From: Flavobacteriales bacterium
Lineage (GTDB): Bacteria; Bacteroidota; Bacteroidia; Flavobacteriales_D; CAJJDF01
Length of the DNA stretch: 34,633 nucleotides
Direction: 5' to 3'
Assembly: GCA_020630395.1 (NCBI GenBank)
Contig: JAHDBM010000018.1
Location: 14,955 to 49,587, forward strand
The notes beneath the pieces are model-generated. The model was not told where the DNA came from and made no database searches. It saw nothing but the letters and a program-made list of their open reading frames with translations. Numbering within the stretch: the stretch's first letter is position 1; every line of letters begins with the position of its first letter. Position numbers and translations under genes: made by a program. This document shows positions 1-9,014 of the stretch, one piece after another.

Positions 1-1553
1 TTTAACTGGTCTGTTGTTGTAATTTGTCTTTCTTCGGGCAAGTACCATGCTGCTCCTAAACTTCTACCTCTAGGCACTATGGTTACCTTTACTAAAGGAG
101 ATGCATATTTCGTTAACCAACTAACAGTAGCATGTCCTGCTTCATGATACGCAATCGTCTTTTTCTCTTGCTCAGTAAACACCTTACTTTTCTTTTCTAG
201 ACCTCCTATTAGTCTATCTACAGCATCTAAAAAGTCTTGTTTTTCGACAACTTTCTTCTTTTTACGTGCCGCAGTTAATGCAGCTTCATTACATAAATTA
301 GCAATGTCTGCTCCTGAAAATCCAGGTGTTTGCTTTGCTAAGAAATCAACATCTAATTCTTTCTCAACCTTAAGTGGTTTTAGGTGTACTAAGAAAATTT
401 CTTTTCTTTCTTTAAGGTTTGGCATTTCAACATGTATTTGTCTGTCAAAACGACCTGCTCTCATTAATGCACTATCTAATACATCAGCTCGGTTAGTTGC
501 TGCCAAAATAATAACTCCACTATTTGTACCAAAACCATCCATTTCGGTTAATAATTGATTTAACGTGTTCTCACGCTCATCATTAGAACCCATATTTGGA
601 TTTTTTCCTCTAGCTCTACCAATCGCATCAATTTCATCAATAAAAATGATACAAGGAGATTTTTCCTTAGCTTGCTTAAATAAATCTCTAACACGTGATG
701 CACCTACACCAACAAACATTTCTACAAAATCTGAACCAGACATGGAGAAAAATGGAACTTTAGCTTCACCTGCTACCGCTTTTGCCAATAATGTTTTACC
801 TGTTCCTGGAGGGCCTACCAATAATGCTCCTTTAGGTATTTTGGCTCCTAGTTCGGTATATTTTTTAGGATTTTTTAGGAAATCTACGATTTCTTCAATC
901 TCTTCTTTAGCACCTTCTAAGCCTGCTACATCAGTAAAGTTTACATCTACATTTTTGCCATTTTCGTATAGCTTAGCCTTGGATTTTCCAATGTTAAAAA
1001 TTTGTCCGGCTCCTCCACCAGCACCTCCACCTGAAACTCTTCTCATGATGAAAATCCATATAGCAATAATAATAATGAATGGTAACATCATTCCTATAAA
1101 TCCACCAAAATAATCATGCTCTTCATCAAATTCGTAATCAAATTTTTGATTAGCTGGTAACGTTTCGTTTAATCCTTTAATGGTGCTGTAATACTCATTA
1201 ACAGGTGGTGTTTTAAAAGAAAACTGAGGACCTTTTGCCGGTCTACCTAATAAATCATTTTTGGCTAATTTCTTGTAATCCTTGTTTTTTATTAGGGTGT
1301 CCTTTTTTATATATACCCTACCTTCTCCGGTATTTTTAATTACAAGCAATTTATCTACATGTCCTTTTTCTACTAACTCTTCGAACTTTTTAAGGTTAAT
1401 TTTTCTTCCTTCGTTATTATTCCCTAAAAAAGCAAAAGCTAGTATACCTACTATTGCTGCTGCATATATCCAATAAAAATTAAACTTTGGTGGTTTAATT
1501 TTACCATTAGAATTGCCTTTGTTTGTTCTATTTTCTTTTTTATTATTAGCCAT
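1..1553 (-). CDS. ftsH: ATP-dependent zinc metalloprotease FtsH (3' end cut by window edge)
   Basis: Membrane-anchored AAA+ protease that extracts and degrades misfolded or regulatory membrane proteins. I translated the minus strand: ATG at 1553, first 517 residues present, C-terminal part beyond the window. Seen in order: a Lys/Asn-rich cytoplasmic N-tail; TM1 near residues 27-43; a periplasmic FtsH_ext region; TM2 near residues 155-170 just before a Gly-rich linker; the AAA module with Walker A GPPGTGKT (about 247-254), Walker B FIDEID (about 300) and an SRH-type arginine segment (MRAGRFDRQ); and the zinc-site start HEAGH (H470, E471, H474). The third zinc ligand and C-terminal helix are off-window. 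The start lies 2 nt after the rsfS stop, so the two are very likely co-transcribed. No Shine-Dalgarno is visible, as is usual in this phylum. Family assignment is essentially certain. Confidence 0.97.
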   Translation of the reverse strand, partial: MANNKKENRTNKGNSNGKIKPPKFNFYWIYAAAIVGILAFAFLGNNNEGRKINLKKFEELVEKGHVDKLLVIKNTGEGRVYIKKDTLIKNKDYKKLAKNDLLGRPAKGPQFSFKTPPVNEYYSTIKGLNETLPANQKFDYEFDEEHDYFGGFIGMMLPFIIIIAIWIFIMRRVSGGGAGGGAGQIFNIGKSKAKLYENGKNVDVNFTDVAGLEGAKEEIEEIVDFLKNPKKYTELGAKIPKGALLVGPPGTGKTLLAKAVAGEAKVPFFSMSGSDFVEMFVGVGASRVRDLFKQAKEKSPCIIFIDEIDAIGRARGKNPNMGSNDERENTLNQLLTEMDGFGTNSGVIILAATNRADVLDSALMRAGRFDRQIHVEMPNLKERKEIFLVHLKPLKVEKELDVDFLAKQTPGFSGADIANLCNEAALTAARKKKKVVEKQDFLDAVDRLIGGLEKKSKVFTEQEKKTIAYHEAGHATVSWLTKYASPLVKVTIVPRGRSLGAAWYLPEERQITTTDQL

Positions 1554-1555
1554 TA

Positions 1556-1930
1556 TTATGCTTGATATTCAATGTTTGTAATTTTGGCATCTGCCCATAA
1601 CCCTTCTATGTCGTAAAATTCTCTTGCTTCTTTGTAAAAAATGTGAACAATAACGTTAACATAATCTATTAGAACCCATTGAGAGTTACCTATTCCTTCT
1701 TTATGAAGTGGTTTATCGTTTAAATTTTCTTGAGTTTCTTTTTCAACCGATTTTGATAAAGCATCAACTTGTGTACTAGAATCTCCATGACAAATAACAT
1801 AATAATCTGTTATTGCATTAGGGATTTCCCTTAAATCCATGACGGTAATATCATGACCTTTAACCTCTTGCATTCCTTCTACAATGGTTTCCACTAATTG
1901 CTTGTTATACCTTTCTCTATCTTGAATCAT
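1556..1930 (-). CDS. rsfS: Ribosomal silencing factor RsfS (Iojap/DUF143)
   Basis: The RsfS family binds ribosomal protein uL14 and blocks joining of the 30S and 50S subunits, lowering translation in starvation. The 124-residue protein has the usual family length. It carries the core landmarks: the VMDLREI strand, [19 protein letters not shown], and the C-terminal [14 protein letters not shown] followed by [10 protein letters not shown]. The start is ATG at 1930. The gene is the first of an rsfS-ftsH pair (2-nt gap) and is divergent from birA, with 84 bases between the assigned starts. That order is common in Flavobacteriia as far as I recall. The intergenic region has several AT-rich TAnnTTTA-like octamers on the minus strand but none correctly spaced from a TTG, so I do not call a promoter. 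Confidence 0.95.
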   Translation of the reverse strand: MIQDRERYNKQLVETIVEGMQEVKGHDITVMDLREIPNAITDYYVICHGDSSTQVDALSKSVEKETQENLNDKPLHKEGIGNSQWVLIDYVNVIVHIFYKEAREFYDIEGLWADAKITNIEYQA

Positions 1931-2014
1931 TAATACTGTTGCAATCTATTAATTTGTAAACTTAATACATTTTTTCAAGTTGATGATTTCACTTTTTAAT
2001 TATGTTATACTTTT

Positions 2015-2782
2015 GTGTTAAAACCATTAAAATTTTTACTTATAAACACATCTATTAACATTATCGAACTTGATACCATAGATAGTACGAACAATTATCT
2101 ATCCAAATTGATTTCTACGACAAATGTGACAAGTGGCACTGTTATTTTGGCACATGAACAAACAAAAGGTAAAGGACAAAGAGGAAACACTTGGGTTACA
2201 GAACCCAATAAAAATCTTACTTTCAGTATGTTTTTAACTAATTTTCATCTTTTAGTAGAAGAAAATTTTTTGATTAGTATGGCAGTAGCCAATAGTATCC
2301 ATAAAGCACTATCATCAATTGTAACTGATGTACTTATAAAATGGCCTAATGATATATTAATTCACAAGAAAAAAGTAGGTGGCATTCTCATTGAAAACAC
2401 TATACAAGGAAAATATATTAATCAAACTGTGATTGGTATAGGCATAAATGTTAATCAAACTAATTTTAATGATATAGATACGGCTACTTCTTTAAAACTT
2501 TTAACTAATAGAGAGTTTGACAAAAAAACATTGCTGTTAGAAATTTGCACTAATCTTATAGAGGAATTCAGCTTAATCAATAGCGCGACAAATAACATAC
2601 GTGAATATTATTTATCTCATTTACACGGATATAAAAAACCATTCCATTATAGAATTAACGATCAAAACATAATTGAAGGTACTATTCAACAGGTAGATTT
2701 TGATGGCAAACTACATGTTTTATCGAATGGAAAAATAATTCAGTTTTATTTTAAAGAAATAGAATTTGTACTTAATCCATAA
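2015..2782 (+). CDS. birA: Biotin--[acetyl-CoA-carboxylase] ligase BirA (no N-terminal repressor domain)
   Basis: Activates biotin to biotinyl-AMP and transfers it to the biotin carboxyl carrier protein of acetyl-CoA carboxylase. Seen: the substrate-binding opening ELDTIDSTNNYL, the adenylate loop GKGQRGNTW (family GRGRxGRxW), KWPNDI, and KVGGILIEN, in the family order. There is no winged-helix DNA-binding domain, so this is a group I enzyme without repressor function. The start is uncertain. The only in-frame standard codon is GTG at 2015, giving about 13 residues ahead of the usual family start. That GTG overlaps a TAnnTTTG-like octamer at 2008-2015, so a shorter product from a non-standard codon (for example ATT near 2054) is possible. 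The stop lies 11 bp inside the 3' end of the convergent ABC-F gene. Confidence 0.93.
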   Translation: MLKPLKFLLINTSINIIELDTIDSTNNYLSKLISTTNVTSGTVILAHEQTKGKGQRGNTWVTEPNKNLTFSMFLTNFHLLVEENFLISMAVANSIHKALSSIVTDVLIKWPNDILIHKKKVGGILIENTIQGKYINQTVIGIGINVNQTNFNDIDTATSLKLLTNREFDKKTLLLEICTNLIEEFSLINSATNNIREYYLSHLHGYKKPFHYRINDQNIIEGTIQQVDFDGKLHVLSNGKIIQFYFKEIEFVLNP

Positions 2783-4619
2783 GTTCAGCTAATTCCATCC
2801 ACCTCTCTGTTTTTTCTTCAATTTTAGCACTTAAACTTTCGGATTCTTTTCCTAATTCAATAAGTTTCTCTGGATTTTCTGAGTGGCTATACATGTCTTG
2901 TTCCAGTTGTTTTTTCTTCTTTTCTAGCTTATCTATTTCTTTTTCAAGCTTATTATACTCTTTTTTAAGATTATAGTCTACTTTTTTAGGTTGATCCTCA
3001 TAAACCTCTTTCTTTACTTCTATTTTTTTAGATTTAGCTTGATTTTTTTCTTCAATTAAATGATTTCGGTAACTGTAATAATTACCTAGGATATCTTTTA
3101 CTTGACCTTCTCCTTTTAAATAAAACATATGATCACATATTTTATCAAGGAAATACCTATCATGAGAAATAACAATTAAACATCCTGTAAACTGCTCTAA
3201 AAAATTCTCTAATGCCGCTATAGTAAATATATCTAAGTCATTAGTAGGCTCATCCATAATTAAGAAATTAGGATTACCCATTAAAATCCTAAGTAAATAG
3301 AGCCTCTTCTTTTCTCCTCCACTTAATTTATACACAAAGTTATAATGCATATTTTTTGGGAAGAAAAAACGTTCTAGCATTTGTGATGCTGTAATTGTTT
3401 TACCTTTTTCAAGCGGGATGTAATCAGCTATTTCTTTAACTACGTCTATTACTTTTTGATCGTCTTTAAAAGCTAGCCCTTTTTGGTCATAATAACCAAA
3501 AGATATAGTGTCTCCAATAACTATTTTACCAGCATCTGGTTCTAGTTTGTTTAGTATTAGGTTAACGAAAGAGGTCTTCCCTACTCCATTTTTTCCTACA
3601 ATTCCAATTTTTTCGAATCGTTTAAAATTATAAGTGAAATTATCTAGTATTTTTAAATCTCCGAATGACTTAGAGACTTTATGAAACTCTATAATTTTAG
3701 TTCCCATTCTTTGAGATTGCACACTTAACTCCAATTTGGATTTATCAATCTTAGTAGTAGCGACTTTCTTTATATCATCAAAGGCATCTACCCTTGATTT
3801 TGCTTTAGTTCCTCTTGCTTTAGGTTGTCTCCTAATCCAATCTAACTCTTTCTTAAACAAGTTATTTGCCTTATCTATTACTTGTTGTTGATTTACTAAA
3901 CGTTCTTGTCTTTTTTCTAAGTAATATGTGAAATTTCCTTTGTACTTAAATAATTGTTGATCGTCTAACTCTAATATTTGGTCACATATATTATCTAAAA
4001 AATAACGATCATGCGTAACCATAAATAAGGTTACATTTTGTTGAGTAAGGTATTTTTCTAACCATTCGATCATGTCTAAGTCAAGATGATTAGTAGGCTC
4101 ATCCAATATTAATACGTCTGGTTCATCAAATAAAACTTTAGCTAAACATAGTCTTTTGATTTCTCCTCCTGACATACCTGTTGTTGGAAGCGTAGTATCT
4201 ACGATTCCAAATGCTGACAATATTTTTGTTGCTCGTTCTTCTATATCCCAAGCATTGAGTCTTGTCATTTCTTCAATTGCTTCTTGAAAAGCTTCAGATT
4301 CGGGAGCATTGACAGCTAAATCTTCATATTTAGCTATTATATCATATTTAGGATCATTAAAAAAGAAATCCTTGACAGACATATTATCAGTTTCATCTAG
4401 TTGATCTAAAAAACCTACTGTCACATCTTTTCTCCAAACTACTTTACCGGTATCTGGAACATCTTTGCCAGTTAACAATTTTAATAAAGTCGTTTTTCCA
4501 GCTCCATTTTTAGCAACAAAGGCTAATTTTTGCCCTTTATCTATACCAAATGATACATCTTTAAACAATACTCTTTCTCCAAAAGATTTACTAATATTTT
4601 CTACTGATAGGTAATTCAT
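2772..4619 (-). CDS. uup: ABC-F family ATPase, Uup-like
   Basis: Soluble duplicated ATP-binding cassette protein without membrane segments. ABC-F proteins act on ribosomes or, for Uup, also affect DNA-level processes such as transposon excision. Two full cassettes are visible. Cassette 1 has Walker A KNGAGKTT (about 37-44), signature MSGGE and Walker B LILDEPTNHLD. Cassette 2 has KNGVGKTS (about 343), LSGGEKKR and LIMDEPTNDLD. Between them lies the charged linker typical of ABC-F, and the last ~80 residues are a Lys/Glu-rich coiled coil like the Uup C-terminal domain. I start it at ATG 4619 (615 aa); a TTG two codons upstream gives MFM but lies inside the -7 promoter box. It faces birA tail-to-tail with an 11-bp overlap. 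The exact subfamily is inferred from the coiled-coil tail. Confidence 0.93.
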   Translation of the reverse strand: MNYLSVENISKSFGERVLFKDVSFGIDKGQKLAFVAKNGAGKTTLLKLLTGKDVPDTGKVVWRKDVTVGFLDQLDETDNMSVKDFFFNDPKYDIIAKYEDLAVNAPESEAFQEAIEEMTRLNAWDIEERATKILSAFGIVDTTLPTTGMSGGEIKRLCLAKVLFDEPDVLILDEPTNHLDLDMIEWLEKYLTQQNVTLFMVTHDRYFLDNICDQILELDDQQLFKYKGNFTYYLEKRQERLVNQQQVIDKANNLFKKELDWIRRQPKARGTKAKSRVDAFDDIKKVATTKIDKSKLELSVQSQRMGTKIIEFHKVSKSFGDLKILDNFTYNFKRFEKIGIVGKNGVGKTSFVNLILNKLEPDAGKIVIGDTISFGYYDQKGLAFKDDQKVIDVVKEIADYIPLEKGKTITASQMLERFFFPKNMHYNFVYKLSGGEKKRLYLLRILMGNPNFLIMDEPTNDLDIFTIAALENFLEQFTGCLIVISHDRYFLDKICDHMFYLKGEGQVKDILGNYYSYRNHLIEEKNQAKSKKIEVKKEVYEDQPKKVDYNLKKEYNKLEKEIDKLEKKKKQLEQDMYSHSENPEKLIELGKESESLSAKIEEKTERWMELAELMD

Positions 4620-4622
4620 AAA

Positions 4623-4650
4623 CAAATATAGACATAAAAAAAGCGACCAA
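4623..4650 (-). promoter_or_regulatory. Bacteroidetes-type promoter of the ABC-F gene, overlapping a terminator
   Basis: On the minus strand TTG (4650-4648) is followed after 17 nt by a perfect TATATTTG (4630-4623). This fits the flavobacterial consensus TTG-N17..23-TAnnTTTG. The -7 box ends 3 nt before the ATG at 4619, so the predicted transcript would be leaderless or nearly so. The TTG lies in one arm of the terminator hairpin of the upstream gene. Confidence 0.7.
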
Positions 4651-4662
4651 TTTTGGTCGCTT
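4636..4662 (-). terminator. Rho-independent terminator of the fibre-like protein gene
   Basis: Perfect 10-bp inverted repeat AAGCGACCAA / TTGGTCGCTT with a 2-nt centre (4641-4662). On the minus strand it is followed by a run of seven T (4642-4636). It lies about 20 nt after the stop codon at 4682. It is GC-richer than the surroundings and clearly separates the fibre gene from the ABC-F gene. Confidence 0.85.
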
Positions 4663-4681
4663 AAATTTTACATGTAAATTC

Positions 4682-7600
4682 CTATTTAGTATACTCCATA
4701 ACTACTATGCATTTTTCTAATATTGATCCTGATGAAAAATCAGCAGAATTACCAGTGTCTAAAATTAATCTATTAAAGTCTTGAACATGAGCGCCAATTC
4801 CAAATCCCTCATCTGATTGATAAGTAGTTGAATTAACACCTTCAAATTTTCTACCACCACCATCATCAATTCTCCAGTAAACATCAAGTCTAACTATATC
4901 GTCATAAACACCTGCTGGCACGGACAAACCAACTCCATTTGTAGTCGTTCCGTTACCTGCAGCTAACCATTCAGCTTGCGTAATTGTATCTACAACTCTG
5001 AAAATCTTTTTACCATTAATCCATCTTTCACCTGTCCAGTGTTCTACTGTATCATAATCTCTTACACCCTGAACAGTATCAGTATTTTGAATAACAGTTG
5101 TATCGGTAACTAAAATTAAAGAATCAATGGGCTTAAATTCTACTTCTCCACTTATTGAATCTCTTAATGTTAACACATAACCTTCTTTTGCAGTAGTATC
5201 CATAACATCTGGAGTAGCCATTCTAATATCACTTGATACAGAAAATCTAGTTCCAGATTGAGATCCACCTCCATTACCTTCTACAAAAAACTGATTGGAA
5301 TATATTTCAAATGATTCAAAATCATTCCAGAAAAGTTCAGCTGCTCTTCCATTACCATCTACACTTCTAGCGCCAAAGATAGTATCATCATGAGAGTATA
5401 TTGAGGTTTTACTATTGTTAATTGTATTACTTAAACTATCTAAACTGTATTCAATTATGGTTCCATCAGTTGCAAAACCAGCCAGGTAATTTGTACCTGT
5501 TTTAGTTAAATCACTAGATTCCATATTACCAGCTCCATAATTGTCACTTCTAATTGATCTATCAGATGTATTTATTTCAAATACTCTGTCAGCACCTCTT
5601 CTCCAAACCACTTGACCAAAAGCATTATTTCCTGAAATAGCAGTCAATTTGTATTCCATCTCAATTCCAGTTCGATAAGCTCCATTCAACCAAAATTGAT
5701 GGATTTGATCAAAACTTTCTCTATTTAACAGTGTATTACCTGGACTACTTATTGTACCCGTACCGACCCTGTAAGCCTCAAAAGTAACACCTATATTTGA
5801 TGGTATATGATAATAATGATAAGTATCTTCCCCATTGGTTATCATTTTTTGATTATCTAAATTATTATGCACTTCAAAAAATCTTCCATTCTTATTATAC
5901 AAAAACCTATTACTATCCTCAGTTAGTTCTCCATTAGGTCCTGCAAAAATAACGGATCCTGGAGTAAATAAAGAATCAGTGTTCATTATTTCTTTAGCTA
6001 ATGAATCTTTATGTAGTTCAATAATAGTACCGTCAGTAGCAAAACCTGCTAAAAAAGGAGAATTTGTTTTAGATAAAGATGCACTTAACATATTACCCAA
6101 TCCATATTGATTAAATTGAATGGTTTTATCGTATAGAAAAGTGGCTACATCAGATCCTCCATTTGCATTTCCATTTTCTCCTTCACCTCTTAGATCAATA
6201 GTATATTTTCCCATAGGATAACCGGCTGAATTATTTTTTAAATAATGTACTTCATTATTTGCTATTCTTCCTGTTCCAGTTCCAGTTCCTGCTGAAGGTA
6301 CTCGATATGCAATTCCTCCAACATATCTATTTGAATCTAAATTTGTAAATGGTAATCTATTTTTAATTGTACCATTTGCCATCACGAAATTATAAATAGG
6401 TGCTGGACCACCACCAGTTCCTGCACCTTCATGCACTATTGCATCTCCCCACCATCTTAACCTATTATCAGTGCTTTCAAATAAATCTAAATTAGAAGTT
6501 GGAATTGATGTACCCATACCTAAATAACCTTCCTTACTAAACACAACTGTATCTCCTGATTCTAATGCTTTTCTTCCAAATATTGTTGAATCAGAATCTG
6601 ATATCCACTCATTACTAATATTTAGTGCTTTAGCTAAACTATCGATTGGTTGGGATTGAAAAGTTCCATCAGCTGTTGTGTATAGAAAATTATCTATTGC
6701 ATTGGTATCAATTCGTGTATTTTGATATGAATGAAGCCTAAAATCATCATTTGCTTTTAGCGTTAATTTTGGCACTAAGTAATTTGAAACCTGAAATACA
6801 TCCACATTAGATAAATTAGTTGTAAATGTTCTTCCTTGTATTGTAACAGCCGCTTTTTTATTTACTCCTAAAGTATTTGGATCAACATCATCAGCATCTG
6901 GTATTTGTGAACTGATAACATAATTAGATGTTCCTCCTGGCTCAGGGAATATTGACTCCTGGTATCCACCATTCGGAGCTTTTTGGAGCATCCATGTGTT
7001 TGCATAAGCTGAATTTCCGGTTTGTACAGATAACAAGGACTTCCAGTTAGCTGTATTAGAATCTGTTAATACTAAACCTGAAGCATTATTGGCTTCCCAT
7101 GATATTGGTAATGATCTATCTCCAATTCTCAGCTTATTTAGATTTTGATCCCAGAAAAAATTTAGATTTTCTTCAGCTAAACTTCCAGAACTATCTGCAA
7201 AAATAACGGATCCAGTGGTGAATATTGAATCATTGTATACAGACGAATCCTTAATAAAACCTTTAATAATATTATTATCTTCTGTAAGATATAGTGTATC
7301 ACCTATCCTCCATAAACTGTCTACATTTGTTTCAATAGAATCTTGAAGAGAGCTTAAAAATATAGAGTCTAACAAAAGACTATCTCTATTTAGCGTATAT
7401 GATGAATCATTAAAAAATATAGTATCGTTATTGCCTCCTAGTATACTATCTAATCTATAAACCCATGAACTATCCATTAGTAGAGAATCTGATAACACTG
7501 TGTAAAAAGTATCTACTCTAAGGTTAATTAAACTATCGATTAAATTAGTATCAAGAGACATGGATAACACTACCCAGTTACCATTTTCAATAAATAATGT

Positions 7601-7957
7601 ATCATTACTTAATGTTAAGTTTTGACTATCAGTATTAACAGAATCAATAAAAATGGAGTCATTGAATAATGAATCTCTTACTAAATCAATTATGGAATCT
7701 ACATTTTGACTTGTAATCCTTGATGATAAAGAATCTAATAACATATGCCTAACAACTCCTGTTGTTGGATTTACTACTAATACATGTTGTTCTGATACAA
7801 ATGCATTTAATCCTTCTACTTTTAATGGATCAGCTCCAACAGTACCAACAACATGTAGCGCATTAGTAGGTGTTGTAGTACCTATACCTACATTTTGTGA
7901 AAAGATGTTGTTAAAAAAGCAAATAATAGCTAGTAAACTTAATAAAATATGTTTCAT
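4682..7957 (-). CDS. Large secreted fibre-like repeat protein of unknown function
   Basis: 1091 residues with a Sec signal peptide (MKHILLSLLAIICFFNNIFSQ). The mature start NVGIGTTTPTNALHV is seen in many Bacteroidota secreted or tail-fibre-like proteins. Residues about 75-240 are low-complexity, rich in DSL, DSI and NDT steps. Two duplicated modules follow: GSVIFA(D/G)..G.L.E near residues 245 and 665, and NM..S.L.KT....LAGFATDGTIIE near 620 and 820. The C-terminus (about 1000-1091) ends in a compact beta-like segment with no recognisable T9SS sorting domain and no S74 chaperone domain. It has its own promoter (7978-8009) and strong terminator (4636-4662), so it is a single-gene unit. A surface fibre, adhesin or structural filament is my inference; no enzyme motif is visible. 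Confidence 0.85.
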   Translation of the reverse strand: MKHILLSLLAIICFFNNIFSQNVGIGTTTPTNALHVVGTVGADPLKVEGLNAFVSEQHVLVVNPTTGVVRHMLLDSLSSRITSQNVDSIIDLVRDSLFNDSIFIDSVNTDSQNLTLSNDTLFIENGNWVVLSMSLDTNLIDSLINLRVDTFYTVLSDSLLMDSSWVYRLDSILGGNNDTIFFNDSSYTLNRDSLLLDSIFLSSLQDSIETNVDSLWRIGDTLYLTEDNNIIKGFIKDSSVYNDSIFTTGSVIFADSSGSLAEENLNFFWDQNLNKLRIGDRSLPISWEANNASGLVLTDSNTANWKSLLSVQTGNSAYANTWMLQKAPNGGYQESIFPEPGGTSNYVISSQIPDADDVDPNTLGVNKKAAVTIQGRTFTTNLSNVDVFQVSNYLVPKLTLKANDDFRLHSYQNTRIDTNAIDNFLYTTADGTFQSQPIDSLAKALNISNEWISDSDSTIFGRKALESGDTVVFSKEGYLGMGTSIPTSNLDLFESTDNRLRWWGDAIVHEGAGTGGGPAPIYNFVMANGTIKNRLPFTNLDSNRYVGGIAYRVPSAGTGTGTGRIANNEVHYLKNNSAGYPMGKYTIDLRGEGENGNANGGSDVATFLYDKTIQFNQYGLGNMLSASLSKTNSPFLAGFATDGTIIELHKDSLAKEIMNTDSLFTPGSVIFAGPNGELTEDSNRFLYNKNGRFFEVHNNLDNQKMITNGEDTYHYYHIPSNIGVTFEAYRVGTGTISSPGNTLLNRESFDQIHQFWLNGAYRTGIEMEYKLTAISGNNAFGQVVWRRGADRVFEINTSDRSIRSDNYGAGNMESSDLTKTGTNYLAGFATDGTIIEYSLDSLSNTINNSKTSIYSHDDTIFGARSVDGNGRAAELFWNDFESFEIYSNQFFVEGNGGGSQSGTRFSVSSDIRMATPDVMDTTAKEGYVLTLRDSISGEVEFKPIDSLILVTDTTVIQNTDTVQGVRDYDTVEHWTGERWINGKKIFRVVDTITQAEWLAAGNGTTTNGVGLSVPAGVYDDIVRLDVYWRIDDGGGRKFEGVNSTTYQSDEGFGIGAHVQDFNRLILDTGNSADFSSGSILEKCIVVMEYTK

Positions 7958-7977
7958 AATAATTTTAATTGTGAGGA

Positions 7978-8009
7978 TAAAAGTAAGTTAAGAAAGCTCA
8001 ATTAACAAA
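7978..8009 (-). promoter_or_regulatory. Promoter of the fibre-like protein gene
   Basis: Minus strand TTTG (8009-8006), 20-nt spacer, then TACTTTTA (7985-7978). This matches TAnnTTTG except for A in the last position. The -33 box lies inside the last codons of the upstream GT9 gene, and the ATG is 20 nt downstream at 7957. Confidence 0.55.
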
Positions 8010-9014
8010 TGTTATTTTTCCACTTACATCAGTGATTGTTATTTGTTTCATACATGCATGATCCCCTCTATAACAAGGCTTATTACCAAAAACAGAACAT
8101 GGACTACACGCTATCTCGCTATGAAGCACTACATTATTATCTCCTATGGGTTTAAAACCCATAACTGGATGTGTGCTTCCCCAAATTGATATTGAAGGAG
8201 TACCCACTAATGATGCCATATGCATATTAGAAGAGTCCATAGTAATTATTTGATCTAGCTTACTTATTAATGTTAACTCTTGATCAAGTTTTAATTCATT
8301 TGAGGGCAAATAAATAAAAGGATGACTCTTTTTTAAATCATTTAATTGGTCCATCTCTTCTTTTCCTCCACCAAACATAAAAACCTTTACCTTTTGCTGA
8401 GATAAAAACTGAAGTAATTCATTAATTTTATCAATTCCCCAAACTTTGGTTTCATGCTTTGCAAAAGGTGCAATACCTATCCAAAATTGTTTTTTTTCAA
8501 GATTATTAGTACTTAAATAAGCATCAATATTAGCTGAAGGAATTAGCCATGGACCATTAACTAAATTTGTATCATAACCAGCATTTTTAAACACTTCTAA
8601 ATATCTATGAACTGCATGTTTTAAGGTAGTACTTTTATCGTTACTTGAAATTAATTTCTTTTTTTGCCTTCTTTCTTTATCAATTTTAAAAACTTTATTT
8701 CCAGACAGTTTAAAAAAAGTATTTAATATGTTTGTTCTCAATACATCATGTAAATCACAGATAACATCAGGTTTGTATGTATTTAGAAGTTCTTTTTGTA
8801 GTTTTTTTAGCCCGAATAATCCTTTATACTTATCTAAATTAACAGGCACTACTGTTAATCTTTCATGAGATTGAAAAAAGTGACTAAATAAAGGTCTTGT
8901 AACAAAAATAATTTCAACATCTGGATAATTTTTTAAAACAGATTGTATTCCTGGAGCAACTAAGGCTACATCTCCCATAGCTGAAAACCTGTATGCTAAA
9001 ATTTTCTTCAACAT
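7998..9014 (-). CDS. Glycosyltransferase family 9 (heptosyltransferase-like)
   Basis: GT9 enzymes transfer heptose or related sugars from ADP-activated donors to lipopolysaccharide core at the inner face of the inner membrane. The 338-residue protein starts with the GT9 signature RFSAMGDVALVAPGIQSV. Its C-terminal half carries the donor-site strand ITMDSSNMHMASLVGTPSISIWGSTHP, which is the family's D(S/T)(G/S)xxHxA..(G)xPxxxxxG pattern. A Cys cluster (CSPCSVFGNKPCYRGDHACM) near the C-terminus resembles the terminal Cys-rich segment of bacteroidal members. The start ATG overlaps the DUF4254 stop by 1 nt (TAATG), which implies translational coupling. Together these suggest a role in LPS or surface glycan assembly. 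The sugar transferred cannot be read from sequence. Confidence 0.9.
   Translation of the reverse strand: MLKKILAYRFSAMGDVALVAPGIQSVLKNYPDVEIIFVTRPLFSHFFQSHERLTVVPVNLDKYKGLFGLKKLQKELLNTYKPDVICDLHDVLRTNILNTFFKLSGNKVFKIDKERRQKKKLISSNDKSTTLKHAVHRYLEVFKNAGYDTNLVNGPWLIPSANIDAYLSTNNLEKKQFWIGIAPFAKHETKVWGIDKINELLQFLSQQKVKVFMFGGGKEEMDQLNDLKKSHPFIYLPSNELKLDQELTLISKLDQIITMDSSNMHMASLVGTPSISIWGSTHPVMGFKPIGDNNVVLHSEIACSPCSVFGNKPCYRGDHACMKQITITDVSGKITFVN

Noticed and set aside
304-1476. Three plus-strand open frames of 64-182 codons
   Set aside because: They are antisense to ftsH, whose minus-strand translation gives intact AAA and HEAGH motifs; their own peptides are low-complexity with no family features.
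4620-4625. TTG start for the ABC-F gene giving two extra residues
   Set aside because: The TTG lies within the -7 promoter box; ATG 4619 gives the usual family N-terminus.
6000-7700. Short repeated DSL/DSI-coding segments, considered as a tandem DNA repeat or CRISPR
   Set aside because: The repetition is at protein level with varying codons and spacing inside one continuous reading frame; there are no uniform repeats or spacers.
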